A DNA stretch of 64,000 bases. Origin: CAVYXZ01 sp965223835 (lineage in GTDB: Bacteria; Chloroflexota; Anaerolineae; Aggregatilineales; Phototrophicaceae). The notes beneath the pieces are model-generated. The model worked only from the letters and a program-made list of their open reading frames with translations, was not told the origin of the DNA and did not search any database. Shown piece by piece: positions 33,736 through 42,420 of the stretch. Every line of letters starts with the position of its first letter. Position 1 is the stretch's first letter. The stretch lies in contig OZ245022.1 of NCBI GenBank assembly GCA_965223835.1, forward strand, positions 186,001-250,000. The letters are read 5' to 3'. The position numbers and the translations under genes are program-made.

Positions 33736-36561
33736 CTAATTCGTCTCGCCCAGCTTGATGGCCTGGAAGATGCGCATCCGCCGCAGAATAAAGGCCAGCG
33801 CACTCAAGGCCACGACGAACAACAATCCGAACAACACATAAATGCGGAACACCTGCGACCAGGCAATCTCAACCAGAATCGGCGGTACGCCCGATGTTGG
33901 ACCCGTATCGACCTGCAAATTGGGGATAAAGCCCATACTCGCCAGCCCGCCCAATGCCGTGCCAATCAGCCCGCCCATCAAAGTCAGAAAGATGAGTTCC
34001 CACGCCAGCAAGCCCACCATCTGCACGGCTGACAGACCAACCGCACGCAGCACGCCCATTTCAATAAACCGCCGGCGAAACGAGAATAAGACATACAACA
34101 AGAAGCCCAAAACGGTCAAAATCGCGGCTGCAATAAAGCCCACTGACAACAAGCCGAACAAGCCCTGTCGTTCTGGCCCCTGTTGCACATTGTCGATCAG
34201 CGCCTGCGGGGTACGCCAGAAATCGTCAATCGTTAACGTTTCGCTGGGGTCAGTCCGCACCCACACCCGGTAGGGAAAGGGCGCTCCCGCCTGCTCGAAG
34301 AAATAATCGAGGTTGCCAACAAAGAGCGGCCCATCATCCGGCACCCAGGTGGCGAACAGGTCAAACCCGCCCACAATCCGCATGTCCACCACCGTGCTGA
34401 AGCCATAGGTATGGACTGTCACCCGCACGGTATCGTCGATTTGTAACGAGAGTTCTTCCATCAGGTCGAAGGGAACCAGCACCCCATCGGGATTAAATGC
34501 CAGTTCATTCATCAGCGTCATGAGGTCATCCGGCGCGAAGTCATCCCGCCAGTACGCAATATCCGCAAAATCATAACGGTCAACGCCCATATACAGGGCT
34601 TCCCGCGTACCCCCGCCCAGCGAACTCGCGGCTGGATAAAGGCCAACTCGCGTCGCGTGCGCGATCCCCGTCTCATCCAGATAATCGGATACCGGGCGGA
34701 AAATCCAGATCGGCTCGGTTGGGTCGACTTCGGCACCGGGAATTTGATCTTCGCCAAAGTCAGAGAATGTAACTTCTGCGCCTACCAGATAATTCGATTG
34801 ATCTTCCAGATGTTGATCGAGCGTTTGCGCCAATGACGCCGTAAAAATCGACAGACTCAGCGTCAGCACCAGCAATAACAGGGGCGTGTTATAAAATCCT
34901 GGCGACCGGGCCAGATAACGCGTCGCCATCAAAAACGCCGTGCTACGGGTACGGGCCGCGATCCAGGCAATGACTGTCATGAGTATGGGCAGCAACCGCA
35001 ACGAAAACAACGATAAGGCCAGAATCCCAATGGCCGGGACTAAAAATAGCAGCGGGTTTTCGAACGGATTCCGGGTGAATTCGCGGCCCACCACCGCGAT
35101 ATTGCCCTGTTGCTGCAACAGATAGGCCCCATAGCCTGCCGGAATCATTAATAAGACATCCAGCCACAGCCGCTGCCACAGCGGTCGTCGCTGCATCCGG
35201 GCACGTTCCTGTTTGTAAGTGATGACGGTGTGCGCCGTTGCCCCAATCGTTGGGATTAGCTGTGCCAGCAACGCGATCAAAACGACCACCAGCCCGGCAA
35301 AAAGCGCCAGTGGCGTAATCACCAACCGCGTATCAAACAACGTGCTAAAGTCCAGGAAACGCCGCGTCTGGCCGATCAACCGCGCCACCGCCAGACTCAC
35401 CGGCAGCGCAATCAACAACGACACCACCCCCAGCAGCAACCCTTCCAACGCCGCCGCCCCCAGCAGTTGCAGCCGCATCGCGCCCCGACTGCGGAGCACC
35501 GCGATTTCATTGCGGCGTTGCTCAACCGCCAGGTTGCGCGTCAGGCCGATAAAGGCCAGGATCAAGCCCACGATTGGCACGCCAAACGCGAACATGAGGA
35601 TGTTCAAAATGGTGGCATCACGCAAATAAGCTTCCAGTTGATCGCGTGGCGACGTCACCAGCCGAATGTCAGGCAGCAGGGTGTTGGCTTGCTGGAACAA
35701 AATATTGACGTTTTCTATTAACCCCGGTACCGCACTGTAATTGACCGACGAGCCATTCATGACATGATGCCACATCCCGGCGTACACTTCATCCGGGATA
35801 TAAGGGCTGACGCGCCCGACAAACATGTCTTCAGAAATCAGCAAGTGTTCATCGTAGACTGATGGGTGCAGCACCCAGTAGATGTCGTCTTCATCAGTGG
35901 GTGTCCAAATTCCGGCAATCCGTACCGGGATTGTGGTTGAAACCACCAGATCATCCGGCGTGCGGTCACGCATGTAAACGAAGAACCGCTGCCCGACCAC
36001 GATCTGCAATTCTTCGGCCATCGCCGCACTGATGAGCACGCCCATTTCGCTTTCATCACTGGTGTCCCCCAGCACGGGAAATTCACCGTCAACCAGCGTG
36101 AGGTGCTGTTCCAGGTCGGTTACTGACGAAATGTTAAACCAGTCAATCGCCTCGCGGGAATCCTGAGTAATCGTTGCGCCTTCGGGATACAGCGGATAGG
36201 CCTCAGTTCGATAATGGCGCACCTGCAAATCACGTGGCAGGCCAATCACCGCTGGTGCCAATGTATCCATATAGTCGTTGATCGGGGCAATCCCATCCAG
36301 TTCTAAGGGATCATTCAGGCCCAACCCATAGCGGAAGGTGAAAGCGAATTGCGGCACCACCTCACCGTTTTCATCAACAGCGGTGGAAACCGAATCAATA
36401 AAGGTGCGATAGTAAACCGAATCGGCATAAATGGGGATGCTCATCGCCAGCGCTATCGCGATCACCAGCCCCAGAATCGCGGCCAATGTCAGGCCCGGTT
36501 GCGACGAGAGTCGTTTGATCAGGATAATGATGGTCGCCCATAGGCGACGAAGATAGCTCAT
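33736..36561 (-). CDS. ABC transporter permease with two FtsX domains
   Basis: 941 residues. An N-terminal helix (about 15-45) is followed by a large extracytoplasmic domain (50-320), then helices near 325-500 (FtsX block with RRNEIAVLRSRGA at about 358-370). A second extracytoplasmic domain (570-790) follows, and a final FtsX block (about 800-930, containing RRRFIEMGVLRAVGLS). This is the duplicated LolC/MacB-like architecture of permeases that move lipoproteins, peptides or lipids by mechanotransmission. The ATG overlaps the adaptor stop by 4 bp (ATGA). Confidence 0.88.
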   Translation of the reverse strand: MSYLRRLWATIIILIKRLSSQPGLTLAAILGLVIAIALAMSIPIYADSVYYRTFIDSVSTAVDENGEVVPQFAFTFRYGLGLNDPLELDGIAPINDYMDTLAPAVIGLPRDLQVRHYRTEAYPLYPEGATITQDSREAIDWFNISSVTDLEQHLTLVDGEFPVLGDTSDESEMGVLISAAMAEELQIVVGQRFFVYMRDRTPDDLVVSTTIPVRIAGIWTPTDEDDIYWVLHPSVYDEHLLISEDMFVGRVSPYIPDEVYAGMWHHVMNGSSVNYSAVPGLIENVNILFQQANTLLPDIRLVTSPRDQLEAYLRDATILNILMFAFGVPIVGLILAFIGLTRNLAVEQRRNEIAVLRSRGAMRLQLLGAAALEGLLLGVVSLLIALPVSLAVARLIGQTRRFLDFSTLFDTRLVITPLALFAGLVVVLIALLAQLIPTIGATAHTVITYKQERARMQRRPLWQRLWLDVLLMIPAGYGAYLLQQQGNIAVVGREFTRNPFENPLLFLVPAIGILALSLFSLRLLPILMTVIAWIAARTRSTAFLMATRYLARSPGFYNTPLLLLVLTLSLSIFTASLAQTLDQHLEDQSNYLVGAEVTFSDFGEDQIPGAEVDPTEPIWIFRPVSDYLDETGIAHATRVGLYPAASSLGGGTREALYMGVDRYDFADIAYWRDDFAPDDLMTLMNELAFNPDGVLVPFDLMEELSLQIDDTVRVTVHTYGFSTVVDMRIVGGFDLFATWVPDDGPLFVGNLDYFFEQAGAPFPYRVWVRTDPSETLTIDDFWRTPQALIDNVQQGPERQGLFGLLSVGFIAAAILTVLGFLLYVLFSFRRRFIEMGVLRAVGLSAVQMVGLLAWELIFLTLMGGLIGTALGGLASMGFIPNLQVDTGPTSGVPPILVEIAWSQVFRIYVLFGLLFVVALSALAFILRRMRIFQAIKLGETN

Positions 36562-37625
36562 GGCCCGACGACCACCTGCCCGACTTCCAGCCCCTCCAGA
36601 ATTTCAATCCGATTACCGCCGGTGATGCCAATCTGCACATCGGACCGGCGTTCGATGTCGTTTTCACGGACGACCACGAAGGCGTTGTTCTGGAATGTGC
36701 GTACCGCCTGCGCCGGAAGCCAGATCGCATCTTGCCGTTCCGCAATAATGACCGTCACTTCAACCTGATCGTCAATGGCTAAACCCGCTTCTTGTGGCGG
36801 GATACTCAAGCTCACGCGGACCAGTTGATCGTCGCTGGCGGGTTGGTCGCCCTGACCCCGATGCGGCAACCGCCGGATCACACCTGGGATTTCTACACCG
36901 GGTTGGCTGGCGGGTTCGACCAGGACTGGCATCCCGGCTTCCAGCGATTCCAGCTTGAAACTCTGAACCAGCGACCCAATTTCAAGCTCCGTCACATCCG
37001 CAAACAACCCAACTGAGCGAAATTCTGCGATACTGCTGCCGGTGCTGATACTCAACGTCAGCAGTTGACCATCAAAGGGCGCAACCAAGCGGGCAGCGTC
37101 GATCTGGTCGTCCAGATCTTGAATGCTCAAGGCCAGCAAATCACGTCGAATTTGCGCCAGCTCCACGTTGTTCTGATGCACCTGGAGTTCCAGTTCACGC
37201 ACTGTCTCGTCCGACACTAAACCAGCAATCTCCAGTTCCAGTTCGGCGTTTTCCAGTTCCAGTTCGGCCTGGTGCAAGACCAGTTCATCCGCCGCTTTCC
37301 GTTTTTCCAGCGCGTCCAGGCTGGTCAAATCCGCGATCAGATCGCCCGCGGCAATCGGCTGACCTTCCTCAGCATAGGTCCCTCGAACCCGGCCATCGAC
37401 TAGGAACATGACGTTGGCCTGTGTCACTGGCATCACGCGCCCAGTAAACTGGATGCGCTCGATCACCTCGCCACGCTGCACTTCATAGGTTTGTTTAATC
37501 GGGGCGACCGCCCGCGGAACTTTGGTCGGGGTTGGGATGGCTTCGCTATTGGCTGAACAGGCAGTTAAGAGCAAGAATACGCCCGCAAGCAGGCGGAACA
37601 ATTGGGATGGTCGTTGCAAGATCAC
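36558..37625 (-). CDS. HlyD/MacA-type periplasmic adaptor lipoprotein
   Basis: 355 residues from the GTG at 37625, which has GAGG five bases upstream. A longer frame to 37739 would place 38 unlikely residues before the signal. The signal ends LLLTAC, a lipobox. A barrel-sandwich strand (FTGRVMPVTQANVMFLVDGRV) and short coiled-coil hairpin (about 125-195, with ALEKRKAADELVLHQAELE) follow, then LVAPFDGQLL and beta-barrel and membrane-proximal domains (ILEGLEVGQVVV at the end). It links an FtsX-type permease to substrate, as MacA does to MacB. Confidence 0.88.
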   Translation of the reverse strand: MILQRPSQLFRLLAGVFLLLTACSANSEAIPTPTKVPRAVAPIKQTYEVQRGEVIERIQFTGRVMPVTQANVMFLVDGRVRGTYAEEGQPIAAGDLIADLTSLDALEKRKAADELVLHQAELELENAELELEIAGLVSDETVRELELQVHQNNVELAQIRRDLLALSIQDLDDQIDAARLVAPFDGQLLTLSISTGSSIAEFRSVGLFADVTELEIGSLVQSFKLESLEAGMPVLVEPASQPGVEIPGVIRRLPHRGQGDQPASDDQLVRVSLSIPPQEAGLAIDDQVEVTVIIAERQDAIWLPAQAVRTFQNNAFVVVRENDIERRSDVQIGITGGNRIEILEGLEVGQVVVGP

Positions 37626-38004
37626 AGTTACCTCGTTCAATGCACCGGGCAATCTTACCGCATTTGTTTCTCGTCTGCCGAGTCCGTGTTTCCGTTTCAC
37701 CAAAATGGTCCTATATTCCGTCTTCCCACGCGAATCCAATTAACCCTTGTTGACTTGCCAGCATTCTGTGCTATCAATTAGGGTACATCGCCCAGCTTTA
37801 GTCTCAATTATTAATTGTACGTACATCAAATAAGAATCTGTCTAAACACAGCTTTGACACGCCTTTGGCAATACTTCGTCAGGTGACTTTCTCGAATTGT
37901 TTTTCTCCCCCTCTCTATAGCGCAGCGGCATGGAAAAGGGTCGGGGCTGAGGTAAATCTCAACCAAAGGCGCAGTCGCTATCGAACCGATCATAAGGCCA
38001 ATGC
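37626..38004. other. divergent promoter region between adaptor and MFS genes
   Basis: About 380 bp without a supported gene; frames of 60-80 codons on both strands lack ribosome sites and overlap one another. It must contain the promoters of the adaptor operon (minus) and the MFS gene (plus). An AT-rich palindromic patch TCAATTATTAATTGTACGTACA lies near 37804-37825 and could be a regulator site. Confidence 0.4.
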
Positions 38005-39294
38005 ATGCTACCAAAAGACAAGCTCGATAATTTCGCCCACAACTTCTATGTTAACGTCATGGATGGCGCGTTCTTCGGCCTCGGCCTGGGCTTCGCCTCA
38101 AACGTGAGCATCATTCCGCTTTTCGTAGACAGCCTGACTGATTCAACCACGCTGATTGGTCTCATCGCCTCAATTCAAATGATCGGCTGGCAGATTCCGC
38201 AGCTATTCATGGCGGGACGGGTCGCCGGGCAGCGCCGCTATTTGCCCCAGGTACTGCGCATGACGCTCCATGAACGCTGGCCGTTTCTGGGTCTGGCGGT
38301 CGTCGCCCTCTTGATCCCGGTTGTGGCGAATAACGTGGCGCTGGCGCTCACGTTTAGCTTGCTGTGCTGGCACGCGCTGGGGGGCGGCTTTACTGCTGTC
38401 TCGTGGCAGGCGTTGCTGGGCAAGATCATGCCGGAACGTCGACGCGGCACCTTCTACGGCACACAATCGGCAGCTTTGAGTCTGCTACAAGCGATTGGAG
38501 CCGTTGCCGCTGGAATCATCCTGGTCCGTTTGCCCTATCCTTACAATTTCGCCCTGTGTTTTTTCCTGGCAATTCTCGCGATGGCGATCTCGTTTGTATA
38601 TTTATGGCGCAGCCGCGAACCGGAAGGCCCGCCCATTGAGGTCGATCATAACTGGGGCGAGTGGTGGCGCAATCTGCGCCGCATCATGCAACAGGATGGC
38701 AACTTCCGCTGGTTCATCCTCACCCGTGCCCTATCGCAGGTGGCGTTTATGGCGGTTGGCTTTTACACCATCTACGGCGTGCGCAACTTTGGGTTGGATG
38801 GCGCTACTGCAGGCCTGCTCACCGGCGTGATGCAATTGACCCAGATGGCAACCTCGCCGCTGGTCGGTTGGGTCGGGGACCGCTGGGGGCACCGGCGCAT
38901 CTTCGCACTGGGAATTCTCGCGCTTGGGTTGGGCACCTTTCTGGCGCTCACCGCCACCAGCGTCAGTTGGTTTTACGCGGTCTTCGCGCTGGCCGGCTTC
39001 ACCAACGGTGTGCTGTGGACGAGTATCCTGACCATCACCGTTGAATTTGGCACCGAGGCTGACCGCCCTTACTACATCGGCCTCTCAAATACGCTGGTAG
39101 CCCCGGCCACCCTGTTCGCACCCATTATCGGCGGCGCATTGGCCGATGCAGTTGGTTTTCAAGTGACGTTTGGCATCGCAGTTGTCGCGGCCCTGTTAAC
39201 CGCGCTGGTGCTGCTGCTCATCCTGCGCGACCCACGCACCCTGCGTCAGAATCCGCCAGTTGAGACTCATGCTGTCCCCATGTCAAGCGAATAA
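38005..39294 (+). CDS. MFS transporter
   Basis: 429 residues with about 12 predicted helices. The loop 2-3 like region and GRVAGQRRYLPQVLRMT, the RRRGTFYGTQSA segment (about 145-156) and GWVGDRWGHRRIFALG (about 289-304, the MFS A-like motif of the second half) support a major facilitator. An acidic cytoplasmic loop (about 208-225) separates the halves. AAGGCC precedes the ATG. Substrate unknown. It is not clearly co-transcribed with neighbours. Confidence 0.85.
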   Translation: MLPKDKLDNFAHNFYVNVMDGAFFGLGLGFASNVSIIPLFVDSLTDSTTLIGLIASIQMIGWQIPQLFMAGRVAGQRRYLPQVLRMTLHERWPFLGLAVVALLIPVVANNVALALTFSLLCWHALGGGFTAVSWQALLGKIMPERRRGTFYGTQSAALSLLQAIGAVAAGIILVRLPYPYNFALCFFLAILAMAISFVYLWRSREPEGPPIEVDHNWGEWWRNLRRIMQQDGNFRWFILTRALSQVAFMAVGFYTIYGVRNFGLDGATAGLLTGVMQLTQMATSPLVGWVGDRWGHRRIFALGILALGLGTFLALTATSVSWFYAVFALAGFTNGVLWTSILTITVEFGTEADRPYYIGLSNTLVAPATLFAPIIGGALADAVGFQVTFGIAVVAALLTALVLLLILRDPRTLRQNPPVETHAVPMSSE

Positions 39295-39419
39295 AACCGC
39301 TACGACGATAAAGTTTTCACAAGAAACAACCTGGCTACTGGAAGCATAGCGCGATCATCCATGACATTTGTTACTACGAAATCATGAAGTATACGTTTCT
39401 GCGCCAGGACTTGATTTGA

Positions 39420-39530
39420 GATAATACAGTCAGCGCCGTTGCATCCATCGTAGCGGTAGTAAACCAAATAGTATCTCAATAGCTGCCGAAAGCGAACTCT
39501 CGTGATGAGGGACTAGCTTTCGGCTTTTTG
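39420..39530 (+). promoter_or_regulatory. structured leader with candidate attenuator (copy 1)
   Basis: A GATAAT -10-like box (39420-39425) is followed by the core CATCGTAGCGG (39446-39456). A terminator hairpin follows: GCCGAAAGC (39485-39493) pairs with GCTTTCGGC (39516-39524), then TTTTT. It ends a few bases before the GGAGG of the triple-SnoaL gene. CGGTAG (39454-39459) can instead pair with CTGCCG (39483-39488), which would destroy the terminator's 5' arm. The same architecture and core occur on the minus strand at 49777-49874. The hairpin may also end MFS transcripts. Confidence 0.6.
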
Positions 39531-39547
39531 ATTTGGAGGACTGTATC

Positions 39548-40876
39548 ATGTCTATCTGGAAAGTTCTTGTTTCGGTACTGGCCTTACTTTTAGCGTTCAG
39601 TGTGGCGCTGCCAACAGTAGGGCAGATGGAATCGGATTATGATCTCGTTGCGGCATTTGATGCCTATCTGGAGGTGTGGAATACCAGTGACTTTATTTTG
39701 CTCGAAGATGTGGTCACCAATGATTTTGTACGCCACTCCCAGTGGGAAGGTGATGTCGTTGGGCGTGAAGCCCTGGCTCAGGTCATTACCGGATTTCAAG
39801 AAGCAATGGGGCCTGCTATCCTGCATCCAATTGAAGAGGCGGTAATTCATGGGGACTTTTTGTGGCTAAAAGGCAGTGCTGAACTGCCAGACACTTCCGA
39901 ACCCATGTATTATCAAGCGTTGGCTCGGTTTGAAAATGGAGTATTAGCTGAGATGTGGGCTGCTGATGATGCAATCCTTCTTCTGGATTTGCTAGGGGTG
40001 ATGCCCGCCGCGGCCCAGGAAGTCGACCTTGAAGCCAACAAAGCCCTGGTCAAACGCTTTGTTGAAGAATTCTGGAATGCGGGGAATCTGTCCGTCGCCA
40101 ATGAACTTGTCTCAGACGATTTTATGGCGCACTTTGCCGATAAGCATGACGAAGATTGGGATACCTATCTCATCAATACGTGGTCCTGGCTTCGAACCGT
40201 ATTCCCGGATATGGCGGTAATACCAACGGTCATGATTGCCGACGGCGATATGGTGGCGACGGCGGGGCTTTGGGGCGGAAGCTTTACTGGCGGCGAAGAC
40301 TTCGATCTGATACCGACCGGCGAAGCGATCTGGGTAAGCAACATGGATTTCTTCCGCATTGAAAATGGTAAGATCGCCGAACTGTGGGATGTGTCCAATA
40401 CCATCAGCATGTCCGAGCAATTTGGCTTCGTTGAAAGCGAAGACGAGGTTAAAGCCGAGGTTGCCTGGGACGTAACCTTCGAGCCATCCAACGTGTTCCC
40501 AGAGGAACGTCGAATGCAGTTCCTGGCCGACACATTGGCGGTCAATTCGCTCGATGTTGACCAGCTCGTGGGCGGCTACACAGCCGACGCGAAAATTCAC
40601 TGGATTCCCATGGGGGTTGAATTAGAAGGCCTGGAAGCACTCCGTGAATCCTGGGCTGCGACCCCACCTCAGCATCGCATTGCTCCTCGCATCACCGTCA
40701 TGGAAGGCAACCTCGCGGCGACATTGTACACCATGTTCCCCTACGTCGAGGGGGTGCCAGGGCTGCGAACCGAGATGGCGGTGTTGAATCGCTTTGAAGG
40801 CGACAAGATGGCCGAAGAATGGGCCATCTGGGATGAAATTGGGTTGATCGAACAACTCACCGGCAGCACTGAATAG
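39548..40876 (+). CDS. exported protein with three SnoaL-like domains
   Basis: 442 residues from the ATG at 39548 (GGAGG eight bases upstream). A signal peptide (about 1-25) precedes three NTF2/SnoaL-like modules. The first (about 30-150) has FDAYLEVWNTSDFILLEDVVTNDF; the second (about 165-300) has ANKALVKRFVEEFWNAGNLS, DFMAHF and ENGKIAELWDVSN; the third (about 315-440) has MQFLADTLAVNSLD and MAEEWAIWDEIGLIEQL. SnoaL folds act as polyketide cyclases, hydrolases or binding modules; single domains are the norm. The substrate is unknown and catalytic His/Asp residues of true cyclases are not clearly kept. A strong terminator follows at 40887. Confidence 0.82.
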   Translation: MSIWKVLVSVLALLLAFSVALPTVGQMESDYDLVAAFDAYLEVWNTSDFILLEDVVTNDFVRHSQWEGDVVGREALAQVITGFQEAMGPAILHPIEEAVIHGDFLWLKGSAELPDTSEPMYYQALARFENGVLAEMWAADDAILLLDLLGVMPAAAQEVDLEANKALVKRFVEEFWNAGNLSVANELVSDDFMAHFADKHDEDWDTYLINTWSWLRTVFPDMAVIPTVMIADGDMVATAGLWGGSFTGGEDFDLIPTGEAIWVSNMDFFRIENGKIAELWDVSNTISMSEQFGFVESEDEVKAEVAWDVTFEPSNVFPEERRMQFLADTLAVNSLDVDQLVGGYTADAKIHWIPMGVELEGLEALRESWAATPPQHRIAPRITVMEGNLAATLYTMFPYVEGVPGLRTEMAVLNRFEGDKMAEEWAIWDEIGLIEQLTGSTE

Positions 40877-40886
40877 TCCATCTCTT

Positions 40887-40923
40887 AGCGGTCTGCATTG
40901 TTCTATGGTGCAGGCCGCTTTTT
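40887..40923 (+). terminator. intrinsic terminator of the triple-SnoaL gene
   Basis: AGCGGTCTGCA (40887-40897) pairs with TGCAGGCCGCT (40909-40919) in an 11-pair stem with one G-U, followed by TTTTT. It lies 11 bp after the stop. Confidence 0.85.
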
Positions 40924-41007
40924 GTTGTCTTGAAAGCAATCTAACTTCATCATGCTTCACCCTATCGGTTGCGGGAAGTCAGCTTGTTCCAAACAAAAAC
41001 ATAACAG

Positions 41008-41562
41008 CTATTCCGCCGGACTCGCGTTCGTTTGTGACAGAATCCGGCCTGGACTAATCATCGAAATCCCCTGTGTGCCGGCTGCGCTCACCATCACCGC
41101 CTCAACCACCGGCTCATAGACCGGTTGTTCCGCTCCCCATGTCACCACAAAATTAGCGCCAAAGCCGCCCCGCCGGTCACTTTCGGGCACGACATAGCCG
41201 ATGGTTGCCAATGGTCCGACCTCGACCGGCTCGGTAACATAATCGCGGACCAATCCGCCATCACTATCATAATACTGCACGGCCTGCATGATAATCGGGT
41301 TTTCCAGATCAGTATTATGAATTGTGAGCGTAACCGCCAATTCCAGCGTGCGGTCACGGGTACCATAAAACACCTCGGAATACGCCGGGACATACAGCGT
41401 TTGCCCGGTCACGATCTGCAGCGAGCGGCCCGTAATGACGCGGGCACTACCCGCCGTTGTGGGTTGATCGCTTGGCCCGACCGCTTCACAGGCGCTGACC
41501 AGCGCGATAACCACAAACACCCACCCTATTCTGTTCAGCACCCACCTCCTCACCCAAGTCAT
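41008..41562 (-). CDS. DUF3124 lipoprotein
   Basis: 184 residues. The signal peptide ends with LVSAC (lipobox, Cys at about 25). The body carries the DUF3124 hallmarks TLYVPAYSEVFYGTRDR, AVTLTIHNTD, VQYYDSDGGLVRDY and GGFGANFVVTWGAE, ending EAVMVSAAGTQGISMISPGR. The function of the family is unknown; members are exported. Its ATG overlaps the stop of the amidohydrolase gene by one base (TAATG), so translation is coupled. Confidence 0.87.
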   Translation of the reverse strand: MTWVRRWVLNRIGWVFVVIALVSACEAVGPSDQPTTAGSARVITGRSLQIVTGQTLYVPAYSEVFYGTRDRTLELAVTLTIHNTDLENPIIMQAVQYYDSDGGLVRDYVTEPVEVGPLATIGYVVPESDRRGGFGANFVVTWGAEQPVYEPVVEAVMVSAAGTQGISMISPGRILSQTNASPAE

Positions 41563-42353
41563 TACAGCCCAAACACCCGCGCTGCTGTCCCGCCAAAAAT
41601 CGCGTCACACGCCTCAGGATGCTGGGCTTTGAAGTAATCCAGCGGATAGTGCAGTGCGTTGCGATAGCCTTCGCGGTTGCTCACCGGCGAATAATCGCTG
41701 CCCCACAGCATACGGTCCGACCCAAATGCTGCATAAGCTCGGTCTAAAAGCTGCAAATTGTCGCGTTCGAATGGAAAATCCGCGTTCACTGGAATGGCTC
41801 GTGGGCAAAACTCGCCGAAACCCGGCACTTTGATGTAAAGGTTGGGAAACCGAGCCCGATCAAATACTTGCTGCCGAAGCGGAAACGGCGAGACTTCGCC
41901 ATCGGGCTGGCTGCTCGACCCCAGATGCTCGATAATAATCGTCAATTCAGGCAAGGCCTGAACCAGTTCGACAAACGCCGGTGCCGCGAAATCTTTGCTG
42001 GCCCCCATACAACTAACCGGCACCCCCAGTCGCAGCGCCGCCCGCCATAACGCCAGCGGATCGGCCCCCGGTGACCGCCAGTTGGCCCGCATGCGCACGC
42101 CTTTCGCGCCCTGTTCGACCAGCCGTTCCAGTTCAGCTACCGCCGTCGGTCGTTTGACATCCACCAGCACCACCAGACTCAATCGGTCTGGGTGCCGTTG
42201 TACACATTCAAGATTATACATGTTGTCATATTCGTTGAAGATTTGGATCAAAATCGCCTGCTCCACCTGATTCTGATCCATTTGGAACAGGAGACTCTCC
42301 AGCGGTTCATACCAGACCTGGGCGGCGTGGCAGTGGGTATCAATGATTTTCAT
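41562..42353 (-). CDS. amidohydrolase-2 family TIM-barrel hydrolase/decarboxylase
   Basis: 263 residues from the ATG at 42353; an in-frame GTG at 42365 is the alternative. The N-terminal metal motif is IIDTHCHA (His7 and His9). A His in TIIIEHLGSS and the Asp in MLWGSDYSPVSN complete the metal site of the amidohydrolase 2 family. Members hydrolyse lactones or decarboxylate aromatic acids. The final GGTAARVFGL helix is typical. The substrate is unknown. Confidence 0.85.
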   Translation of the reverse strand: MKIIDTHCHAAQVWYEPLESLLFQMDQNQVEQAILIQIFNEYDNMYNLECVQRHPDRLSLVVLVDVKRPTAVAELERLVEQGAKGVRMRANWRSPGADPLALWRAALRLGVPVSCMGASKDFAAPAFVELVQALPELTIIIEHLGSSSQPDGEVSPFPLRQQVFDRARFPNLYIKVPGFGEFCPRAIPVNADFPFERDNLQLLDRAYAAFGSDRMLWGSDYSPVSNREGYRNALHYPLDYFKAQHPEACDAIFGGTAARVFGL

Positions 42354-42420
42354 GGGCACGATCACTCAGCAGCAGATCATATCACGGGTGGAGCATACCA
42401 CAGTTAACCCGCACGCGCCG

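Noticed and set aside
40887..40923. third copy of the attenuator leader
   Set aside because: It is a plain terminator after a stop codon without the CATCGTAGCGG core.
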